DNA of 64,000 bases from Deinandra increscens subsp. villosa. Taxonomy: Eukaryota > Streptophyta > Magnoliopsida > Asterales > Asteraceae. Location: contig JBCNJP010000025.1 in the NCBI GenBank assembly GCA_039602395.1, positions 56,642,555 to 56,706,554 on the forward strand, in the 5' to 3' direction. The position numbers and the translations under genes are program-made. Numbering within the stretch: position 1 is the first letter of the stretch; every line of letters begins with the position of its first letter. The notes under the pieces are model-generated. The model did no database searches. It was given only the letters and a program-made list of their open reading frames with translations, and was not told where the DNA came from. Of this stretch, positions 54,478 through 64,000 are shown in pieces.

Positions 54478-57460
54478 CCCCTATTTTCTAGAAAACCTGG
54501 AAAACCTTTTTTTAGCCATTGATTACAAGATTAATGGTCAAGATTAAACAGGGGCTAGAGTGTAAATAATCTTAAGATATCTCATTTAATTATGGGCAAT
54601 ATTGTAATTTGCCTTACCCAAAAATTGACCCACCAAATCCAGATCTCTCTCCTCTAATTTGTTCTAGATTTTTAGTAAATCTAGCTCAAAAAAAAACCAA
54701 TCGTTTCCTTTAAGGGTTTTGAAGAATGGCGTTCACTAGGGTTTGAAGATGGAGAGGGCGACATCGACGGAGAAGGGTGACAATGACGGCGAACTAAAAA
54801 TATATTCTTGTCCGGCGACGGGCAGTTGACGACGACGACGCGATTAGGGCACACTCGATTTGGTAGGTTTACTCCTCTTACAAAAATCATAATATTTTTG
54901 GTCTATTTGTTTGATTAACCAATGTTCGAAGATGGGGAATGATGTGAGACGATGTAATTTCTAGTTACAGCGATGTATTCAACAAATGTTCCCTGATTTT
55001 ATTAATCCTTACAGTGTTGTAACTATCCAATTTTTTGTTTTTTGTTTTTTTGTTTTTTTAACCAACAGTGGTGTAAACATCGATTGTTAAATAGTTACAA
55101 TGTTGTAAAAAACGAATTTGCATGTAATCACATTAAGTTCCCAAAATGTGATGCCGATATGAAGTTGCATGTATGATATTTAGGGATACATTAGATGTAA
55201 TCATTGATTTGGTTGTGAAATGGGATGAGTGAAATACATTGATTTTATTAATTCGGCTTGTGACAGTTTTGATACAAATAACCGTTTATGTTAACTGATG
55301 TTACAGAATTATTGTAGATGGAAATAAGTGCAGTGGTGTAATATGAAAGTGGTGTATGTATAAGACGATGTAATTGGTTTTAGTGTTTTGTGATAATATG
55401 AAATTGTTGGTTATTACAACATTGTTATAGATAGTAAATAGTTACATTGGTGTTATAGTTGAATGCTAGAAATTTATGTTAGTGTTTTATGTTGGAAAAT
55501 ATGAAATTGTGAGTTGTTAGCACTGTTATAGATATTAAAACAGGTATAGTGTTGTTACATTTTTGAATGGTAGAAATATATGTTACTGGTTTGTGTATGA
55601 AAATATGAAATTTTTTGATGTTACAGCAGTGTTATATTCTATTACAGCAGGGTTATATTTTGTTACAGCAGTGTTAGTACATGTGTTATAATTAAAAGGT
55701 ATTGTTATGTAGTAGATTGGTGTATTTGATATTAATATTATGAAATTGTTGTTTCTTACAGCAGTGTTATGTTTAGGGAAATCATGACAGTATTGTTGTT
55801 ATTGTAAACAATTCAATTTGTGTAAGTTATAAGATGATTCCTTTTTGGAGATGTTTTTAGGTAGTAAAGGAAGGAAGTTTGATTGCAAATTCCTTAGAGG
55901 AAGAGAAGAAAAACAGAAGAAGACCAATGCATTAAGAAGGAAGTACGGGTGCAAGATATTGACGAGTGTGGCTAACAAGTACAAGGATAAGGTGTCTTAA
56001 AAAGCAAAAGATTTGTACAAGATGAATAATTGCTGACGGATCTTTAGGTTGGATTATGTTCTATTTTGAAACTACAATTTACTTTCTTTTTTTTTTTTGG
56101 ATGTTTTGACATGGGATTTGACCTGTAATTAAAAACAGGAGCTTTTTGTTTTAAATTTTTTTGGGGTTTTTATTTACATGGGATTTGACTATGTGACATA
56201 TATGAATGAATCGAATTGACTATGTGACATTGATCTTTTATGGCCATATATTAAACATATTCACTGTTCAATTTTTGTTACGTAAGTGTAATAATCTTTA
56301 CAAAAAGGCAATGTACGTGTGAGATTGGTGAAATTTAATTTGTTACAATATTGTGAGGAGAATGGAACTTAATATTGATTAGGACCTGAATGAAATATAA
56401 TTTATTACATCAGGTTCCTTCGTTACAGCACTGTAACAAAGAATAGTAACAATGTTAAGATTTATTTTCCTACAAACTAAACCTTCTCGATTGAAGTATC
56501 TAAGTTTATATAAACAAAAAGTACCATTAAACATTTTATATACTCAATAAACCTTATATACCTTTAATTAGTCCATAAATAAAATTATAATACTCACATC
56601 AGATTACTTTGTTACGTGATGTAACAACAGTAAAGTAAAATTTTTAGTATATCTTTTTAATCAAAGTAAAACTCATCTTAATGTATCATAAAAAAAAATT
56701 TGAAAGTCATACGACTCATACTTACACTTTATGTATCAAACTCAAATATGTTACACCATTGTAACAAAAATGATCAGATGTATGAAGTATAAACATTACA
56801 TCAGTGTAATATATTATTTTAATTTGTCTTCCTATATTGTGTAAGTAATAAATAATGTAAATAACAAATAAGTTACACTAATGTAACAAAAGTGATCAGA
56901 TGTATTATGAAGCATAAACATTATATCACTGTTAGGGTCTATTCAGGAATACTTTCTATTTCATCAATCGGTTCATGCTCTTGAATATAATCTGATGAAG
57001 AAGAAACCATTATGGAGATGGAAATTGATTATGGATCGAAATTAATTGGAAGTTGATAATGAATTGAAATTATTGATGGTGGAACTTGATGGTAAATCGA
57101 AATTGATGATGATGGAACTTGATGATGAATCGAAATTGATGATGAATATGCGGATGGCAGATGATGAAGAATATGTACAGATCGTAGATGATGATGAATA
57201 TGGGGATCACAGATGATGATGAATATGGGGATCCTAGATGATGAAGAATATGTACAGATCTTAATGGAAAATCCCATGAATGTAGGTAATTAGTTAATTG
57301 ACATTAAATAAATAGATTGTTTACTAAATTAGAATATTGTAAGTTACCATATTACCCCTTAAATAAAATAAAAAAACAAAAAAAGAGGAATTTTCTGATT
57401 GGTTGTATATGGTTTTCCAGGTTTTCCAATAGGAAGAGGGTTTTCCAATGATCCTCTTCC
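54478..57460. mobile_element. (TA)n-flanked element 2, 3.0 kb
   Basis: Inverted ends AGAAAACCTGGAAAACC (from 54491) and GGTTTTCCAGGTTTTCC (57411-57427). The interior is AT-rich with many GTTACA-N-TGTAAC palindromes (GTTACAGCACTGTAAC near 56423, GTTACACCATTGTAAC near 56750, GTTACACTAATGTAAC near 56872) and TTACAGCAGTGTTA repeats at 55620-55780. It includes a short ORF at 55851-56000. 57010-57260 carries GATGATGAA-type repeats. Confidence 0.75.
55851..56000 (+). CDS. Short basic ORF in element 2, 49 aa
   Basis: ATG at 55851, reading MFLGSKGRKFDCKFLRGREE, then KQKKTNALRRKYGCKILTSV, to TAA near 56000. Less AT-rich than its surroundings and highly basic. No family recognised. It could be a spliced exon, since TTTTTAG precedes GTAGTAAAG. 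Weak evidence of coding. Confidence 0.25.
   Translation: MFLGSKGRKFDCKFLRGREEKQKKTNALRRKYGCKILTSVANKYKDKVS

Positions 57461-57488
<28 letters not shown>
57461..57488. repeat. (TA)n microsatellite
   Basis: Junction between elements 2 and 3. Confidence 0.97.
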
Positions 57489-57491
<3 letters not shown>

Positions 57492-57670
57492 AGAGGATCA
57501 TTTGAGAACCAATTTGGTTTGAGAACTTTTGAGAACCATTCTAAGCCACTAGTTTATATATATGGAAATCCCCCCCCCCCCCCATGAATTTGAATGCTTC
57601 CCCCCTGAAAATTAGTGGCTCAGAATGATTCTCAAAAGTTCTCAAAAGAAAAAGTTCTCATTTGAACCTA

Positions 57671-57673
<3 letters not shown>
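57489..57673. mobile_element. (TA)n-flanked foldback element 3, 185 bp
   Basis: Left arm TTTGAGAACTTTTGAGAACC...AAGCCACTAG is mirrored by TAGTGGCTCAGAATGATTCTC...AAAGTTCTCA. The centre has a run of 14 C. (TA)n lies on both sides. Confidence 0.88.

Positions 57674-57722
<49 letters not shown>
57674..57722. repeat. (TA)n microsatellite
   Basis: Junction between elements 3 and 4. Confidence 0.97.
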
Positions 57723-57725
<3 letters not shown>

Positions 57726-58192
57726 AAGGGTTCCGTGTAGACCCCTTAAATTTTGTAGACCCCGTAGACCCCTATAAAACTCAATAAAAATAAAACTCAG
57801 TGTTGTAAATTTGGTTTTTTTTATAACGATAAGCTTTTAAGAACCAAAAAAATAAATAAATTAATCAAAAAAAACAAAAAACATTAAAAATCGAACATTT
57901 TAAGACAATGAGTTTTAAAATAATGAGTTTTAAACGTAACACTAAGTTTTATTGACTTTATTGAGTTTCATTGATTTTTAAAACTCATTGTCTTAAAATG
58001 TTCAATTTTTAATGTTTTTCGTTTTTCTTTTTTTTTAATTGTCTTTTTTTGTTCTTAAAAGCTTATCGCAAATAAAAAAAACTAAATTAACAAAACTGAG
58101 TTTTATTTTTAGTGAGTTTTAATGAGTTTTATTGAGTTTTATAAGGGGTCTACGGGGTCTACAAAAAATAAGGGGTCTACACGGATCTTTTA
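57723..58192. mobile_element. (TA)n-flanked foldback element 4, 470 bp
   Basis: Long inverted repeat: GTAGACCCCTTA and GTAGACCCCGTAGACCCC on the left against GGGGTCTACGGGGTCTAC on the right, then ATAAAACTCAATAAAA and GATAAGCTTTTAAGAAC mirrored. It folds over nearly its whole length. No GTTACA motif. Confidence 0.88.

Positions 58193-58242
<50 letters not shown>
58193..58242. repeat. (TA)n microsatellite
   Basis: Junction between elements 4 and 5. Confidence 0.97.
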
Positions 58243-58244
<2 letters not shown>

Positions 58245-61200
58245 AAGGATAAAGTGAAAACCATCCCCACTTTGGAAAACCTAGGAAACCTCATCTTAAC
58301 CCTTCATCATCTCAATCCAAGTGCTACAATTAATTCCTTTATTTTCTATTTCTTTTATTAACTTTTTGTTATTTTTTGTATTTTTTTTAAATGAAAAGGT
58401 TATTTTGGTCTCCATACTTTTTGTTGCAGGTCTACATCTCCCTATACTATGCATCAACATCACATCTCACCATATCATTTCTTTCTCCATTTTTATCTTT
58501 TCATTTTCCCTCTACATTTTCACTAATTCAAAATCAAATCCCCTAAACTTCTATCTTCTTCTTCATCATCATTCAAGCCCATTCCATCTTTCAAACCTAT
58601 TTTTCTTCACCCATCTTCACTATCGCCTCCATCGTACCACCCCGTCATCTCCTCCCACCGCCACCACATACCACGAAAATCACTTTTCTTCTACGTCTTC
58701 ACCATGCGTGTTCTACCCGAGTTCATCTTTCAAACTCACTTTTCTTTCAAACCCACTTTCAAACTCGAGTTCTACCCGTGTTCTACCTGAGTTCAAATCC
58801 ATCTTTCAAACCCACTTTTATTCTACCCATCTTCACCATGCGTGTTCATCCGAGTTCATCCATGGTAAATCTGCGATTTCATGTTGTTTTTTATCAAACT
58901 CAGTTGCTGCAAGTTGTAAACGATCATACGAAGCTAATGCAACAACATTTTTTGAGTTTCGTTAACGTTTGAGTTGTTTTCCGTTTTTCCGGTCATCTTC
59001 TTCGTCGGTCTGAATTTTTGGACCTGAAAAACGATTCCAAAACATATCAACAATGGTACTATAACTGTTCTCCTAGTCAAGACGAATCCAAGGCAACTTT
59101 CGGAAGTAATTTTCGTTGTGTTTTGGTCAAGTTATGGCAGTCTAAAATTCTTGAAAACTCGCCGGAAAAATGGATTTGGCCAGAATTGCATATTTTGGTC
59201 GGAAAAAGTTGTTGAGCGGTTGTGTTTGTTAGTTCGGGGCAGTTGGAAACAAAGTAAGGTTGATTCACGGTGGTTTTAGTTCGCCGGACTTGTGTTGTTA
59301 CTTCGCCGGAAGTTCTCTTGTTAGTCGGACTCTTGCTCGTTGCATCATCGGACTCTTAGGTTGTTATATTTTTTTTGTTAGCTAGCTTATTCTTTTGATA
59401 ATTTTTTAGAGATTCCGGTTCGTATAAACATTTTGTGACGTTTATTGTTGCTTGTAATTGTTTGTTTATAAATTAATAAAATTTAGTTTGTTATATTTAA
59501 ATAATCTATGTAACTATATCAGGTTACCTATGTAACCCCAAGTATCATTCACATATGTAAACAAGAGAGGTTACCTATGTAACCCGCATAGGTTACCTAT
59601 GTAATTCAACATCTTGTTCACTGATTGGTTCCAAAGTGTAATTGTTTTTTTTAAATAATCTATGTAACTATATCAGGTTACTTATGTAACCCCAAATATC
59701 ATTCACATATGTAAACAATAGAGGTTACCTATGTAACCCGCATAGGTACCTATGTAATTCAACATCTTGTTCACTGATTGGTTACATAGGTAACCTATCG
59801 TGGTTACATAGGTAATTTAACATCTTCTTTGATCATACTAAGCTATTGCAGCAATCAGATTTAAGTTTCTTTATCGTTTTTATCGGGTTCAATTTTTTCG
59901 ATGTTGAATTACATAAGTAACCTCTACTGGTTACATATTTTTAAACCAGTCAGTGAACAAGATGTTGAATTACATAGGTAACCTATGAGGGTTACATAGG
60001 TAACCTCTATTGGTTACATAACATAGGTAACCCCTTTGTGTTACATAGGTAACCTCTATTGGTTACATATTTTTTTAACCAATCAGTGAACAAGATGTTA
60101 AATTACATATGTAACCTCTATCGTGTTACATAGGTAACCTCTATTGGTTACATATGTGAATGATATTTGGGGTTACATAGGTAACCTGATATAGTTACAT
60201 TGGTTACATATGTGAATGATATTTGGGATACATGGGTAACCCATTTGTGTTACATATGTGAATAATATTTTAGGGTTTTATATATTTTTGTTAGGTTGTT
60301 ATATTTTTTTTGTTAGCTAGCTTATTCTTTTGATAATTTTTTAGAGATTCCGGTTCGTATAAACATTTTGTGACGTTTATTGTTGATTGTAATTGTTTGT
60401 TTATAAATTAATAAAATTTAGTTTGTTATATTCAAATAATCTATGTAACTATATCAGGTTACCTATGTAACCCCAAGTATCATTCACATATGTAAACAAG
60501 AGAGGTTACCTATGTAACCCGCATAGGTTACCTATGTAATTCAACATCTTGTTCACTGATTGGTTCCAAAGTGTAATTGTTTTTTTTTTTAAATAATCTA
60601 TGTAACTATATCAGGTTACCTATGTAACCCCAAATATCATTCACATATGTAAACAATAGAGGTTACCTATGTAACCCGCATAGGTACCTATGTAATTCAA
60701 CATCTTGTTCACTGATTGGTTACATAGGTAACCTAACGTGGTTACATAGGTAACCTATCGTGGTTACATAGGTAACCTATCGTGGTTACATAGGTAATTT
60801 AACATCTTCTTTGATCATACTAAGCTATTGCAGCAATCAGGTTCAAGTTTCTTTATCGTTTTTATCGGTTTCAATTTTTCGATGTTGAATTACATAAGTA
60901 ACCTCTACTGGTTACATATTTTTAAACCAATCAGTGAACAAGATGTTGAATTACATAGGTAACCTATGTGGGTTACATAGGTAACCTCTATTGGTTACAT
61001 AACATAGGTAACCCCTTTGTGTTACATAGGTAACCTCTATTGGTTACATATTTTTTTAACCAATCAGTGAACAAGATGTTAAATTACATATGTAACCTCT
61101 ATCGTGTTATATAGGTAACCTCTATTGGTTACATATGTGAATGATATTTGGGGTTACATAGGTAACCTGATATAGTTACATTGGTTACATATGTGAATGA

Positions 61201-61946
61201 TATTTGGGATACATGGGTAACCCATTTGTGTTACATATATGAATGATATTTTGGGTTACATAGGTACCCTATATTATAGTTACATAGGTTATTTAAAAAA
61301 AAGAATAATTTGTGGGTTACATAGGCAACCCCTTTGTTGACATAATAAGATGTGGGGTTACATATGTAACTAAGTTTATGCAAACCGCAACGAAACATAT
61401 CAACAATGGTGCTCTCCTGAATCGTCTCGCCGAGAAGAATCCAACGTCGCTTTCAGAATTTATTTTCGTTAACTATTTAGTGAGATATGGCCATTTTTGA
61501 GTTTATTGAATCATTTTTTGAATTAATTGATTAAATTAATCCGCAACGAAACCTATCAAAAATGGTGCGCTCCTGAATCGTCTCGTCGAGACGAATCCAA
61601 CGCCGCTTTCAGAAGTTATTTTCGTTAAGTATTTAGTGAGATATGACCATTTGAAGTTTATAGAATCTTTTTATTTATTTAATTAATTAAATTAAGATAA
61701 AAAAGTAAAGAATAGTAGTGGGAGAGATGAGAGAGATTGAAGATATAACTTTTGTTTTCTTGCAGTTTTGTATAATGATATGACATGTATCAGAATCTCC
61801 TTTTTGACAGGTATAAAGCAATCAAAGGAGTAAAAGACATTAATACCCTTCTTTGGAAAAGGTTAATAGGCAACGTGGATCATCTCCTGGCCCTTCAAAT
61901 GGTTTATTTGGTTTTTCAAAGTGGGAAGGGTTTGCAATATATCCCC

Positions 61947-61950
<4 letters not shown>
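58243..61950. mobile_element. (TA)n-flanked element 5, 3.7 kb, with GTTACATAGGTAAC array
   Basis: Ends related by inversion (CCCCACTTTGGAAAACC near 58264, and GGTTTTTCAAAGTGGG at 61909-61924). The left third has a low-complexity T/C-rich frame and short repeats (TTCACCATGCGTGTTC). The centre (about 59500-61360) is an array of palindromes. A segment with TATCAACAATGGT...CGAATCCAA recurs near 59045, 61397 and 61555. No recognised gene. Confidence 0.8.
59356..61245. repeat. 935-bp tandem duplication of the palindrome array
   Basis: TTAGGTTGTTATATTTTTTT starts at 59356 and again at 60291; both units run through the same order of GGTTACATAGGTAACC palindromes, AATCAGTGAACAAGATGTT spacers and TGTGAATGATATTTGG. 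Identity is high with a few changes. Confidence 0.92.

Positions 61951-61998
<48 letters not shown>
61951..61998. repeat. (TA)n microsatellite
   Basis: Junction between elements 5 and 6. Confidence 0.97.
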
Positions 61999-62001
<3 letters not shown>

Positions 62002-64000
62002 GATGGTTAGTATGAAAACCCATCTAGTTGAGAAAACTTTCAAAACCCATCCAAGGGCCATGAGTGTGCCACATCACACATTTTGTTTGTATTCAAAAGG
62101 GTATAATAGTCATTTGGCTATGAGTGTGTCATAGCATTGAATTCACTTTTATCTCTTTTCTGAGATTCATTTTCTCTCTCCTCTTTCTTGTCTTCTATCT
62201 CCTTTTTTCTCTCTCCTCTCTCTTCCTTTTTTAAACGATTTATCCCATCTTTCCTTTTCTTTTTTCTCTCATCTTTATATAAATAGTTTTTATTTTCTGT
62301 ACTAAATTAGTTATTTGATTTATAATTTTTTTATATATTATAAGCATGAATGACGTTTCAGTTAGGTTACATATGTAAAAATGTGTTATTGGTATTAAGC
62401 ATTTGGCTCACGATATCTTAGATACGTAAATCATCTGAACATGTTATTGGTATTAAGCATTTTGCTCACGATATCTTAGATACGTAAATCATCTGAACAT
62501 GTGTAACAAAATGAAAACATCAAAAAATGTTTCATACGAACTAAAATATTTTAAATAATAAAAAATATGACAAGCTAACAATAATACAACAAACTAACAA
62601 AAAATTATAAAAGCTAGTTATGCTTCACTTCTTTATAACCATCTTCATCTTTGACAAAAAAAAATCTATTCACCTACAAAAAAATATATGCATTAGTTCA
62701 AACATGAAACAAACATAAATTTACATATGGAGGACGAGTTAACCTATATAAATTTACATAGATAAATGATTTGTAACATATTACGTAAGTAAATTAACAT
62801 ATGTAACGTCATAACGTAAGTAAATTAACATATACTTACATATTAACATATATGAAACCATAAAATCTAACATTAGATGTACCATTATATATAATATTAC
62901 ACATGTAACATGCATTAGAAAAGATATTTATTAGAATTTTATGAGCTACGAATGCTACGCAAGTAAAATTACATATATAACATTACATATTACATATAAA
63001 TGAATAATCTATGATGTTATTTCAAAAAAATAAAGACTCGTAAGATTTCGAGTGGTAAAATTACATAGGTAACATCAATGAAACACATATTTTTGTAAGA
63101 ATAAAGACTCGTGAGATTTTGAGTAGTAAATTACACATGTAATATAATTGAAAACACATAGTTTTTTAATAATCTTTTATTAAATAGACTCTTAAAAATT
63201 TACATAAGTACATTTACATATCTAAAATAAAAACCACTTTACATATAAAGATATTTTTTATAGCGTCTTAAGATGCAAAACCTAAAAATATTTTTAAAAG
63301 AAAAATAAAAAATAGTTAACATCGCACGTCAACATCTCATTTAATGTTCCTTCTCTTTCAAATAGAAAACCTCAAAACCCTTTGTTATTTTGTAGCGCCG
63401 CTGCTTGTTAGCCATCGTCGGAAATTTTTTTAACTTACGATAAGTTGTTTCTCTTCTTAATCTCTACTTGAACTACTCCGATAAAGAAATTTTAAAGGGT
63501 CATAGTACAAAAAACATCAAGTTTCATACCTCTACGAGGAGCAGCGGCGATAAAAGTCATCTTCTTCGACGCAACCGCACAGAGGAGCAACGGCGATAAA
63601 AGTCATTTTCTCTGATGCCTAATCGAGCTTCTCCGTAGACTAATTTGAGAATGCAACGGTGGTGGTAAGTGACGATGGTGTGGTGGGTACATATGTTAAT
63701 TTACATATTGAACATAATAAGATGTAACATGTTAATTTACATATTGAACATAATAAGATGTAACATGTGTTAATTTACATATTGAACATAATAAGATGTA
63801 ACATATTACTTAAGTAAAATTATATAGATAATGAGATGTAACATGTTAATTGTGAGCTACACATGTTACTTAAGTATATTTACACATGTTACGTAAGTAA
63901 ATTTACATACATAACATTAGACAATACATATGAAGCTTTAAATAGATAATGATATATAACATGTTAGATAAGAAAAAGTTGCATATGCAACATCTTTAAA
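61999..64000. mobile_element. Start of (TA)n-flanked element 6, runs off the window
   Basis: Begins GGGGATGGTTAGTATGAAAA, like the ends of elements 1 and 5. The interior has many TTACATA/TATGTAA words (62360-63250 and 63690-64000), and a direct repeat of TAAGCATTT-GCTCACGATATCTTAGA at 62396 and 62454. No gene seen. Confidence 0.65.

Noticed and set aside
58321..58965. 214-codon + strand ORF in chain element 5
   Set aside because: Phe/Ser/His-rich translation of T/C-rich low-complexity DNA with short internal repeats; no domain seen.
57399..62061. Several ORFs containing long Tyr-Ile runs
   Set aside because: Direct translation of (TA)n microsatellites.

Overview
This is nuclear DNA of a flowering plant. 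It is AT-rich and intron-bearing, with plant-type GT-AG introns, telo-box motifs, tRNA-Met-primed Copia elements, a tRNA-derived SINE, Tourist-like and hAT MITEs, a Helitron and many (TA)n tracts. A eudicot is likely. Asteraceae is my guess from the general look of the repeats, and nothing here proves it. Two runs of exactly 500 N (15565-16064 and 44958-45457) are scaffold gaps of arbitrary length.

Only two host genes are convincing. The window opens inside a gene for the large subunit of replication protein A (RPA1/RPA70, + strand, eight exons visible, 76-2100). Its fifth and sixth exons do not join in frame with the obvious splice sites. At 40843-42396 on the - strand lies a two-exon, 54-residue TOM5 gene (mitochondrial import receptor subunit) with a SINE in its intron.

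Almost everything else is nested mobile DNA. At 2466-8196 is a young Copia element with an intact 1413-residue Gag-Pol, both LTRs and a TAGTT target duplication. From 8764 to 32286 an old LINE is cut into at least three pieces. A 3'-deleted Copia (9175-12695, - strand, ATATT duplication) sits in its endonuclease region, and a decayed + strand Copia (12794 to 28988) sits further on. That + strand Copia in turn contains a 938-bp hAT element (21123-22060) and a gag-only LTR element (23189-28415, ATAGG duplication). Around the first N gap a 2.45-kb block appears twice at about 99% identity. This looks like two unmerged haplotypes, one carrying an extra insertion from 13004.

From 33502 to 40300 come DNA transposons: a PIF/Harbinger element with a nearly intact transposase, an element with a Myb/SANT-like ORF, a 459-bp AGCTAGCT palindromic element, a hAT MITE, and a nest of Tourist-like MITEs. 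From 42903 to 47861 is a second gag-only LTR element. A LINE 3' fragment follows (about 49030-50430), then a 2.85-kb non-autonomous Helitron (50559-53411).

From 53988 to the end is an unbroken chain of at least six foldback elements joined through (TA)n microsatellites. They share termini close to GGGGATGGTTA...TGAAAACC, and most carry internal palindromes of the GTTACA...TGTAAC type. One has expanded these into a 1.9-kb array with a 935-bp tandem duplication.

The most unusual signal is at 24376-24616, in the 3' noncoding part of the first gag-only element. Three tandem units have a conserved core enclosed by three unrelated 9-bp stems, each perfectly self-complementary, which suggests a selected RNA (or DNA) structure.
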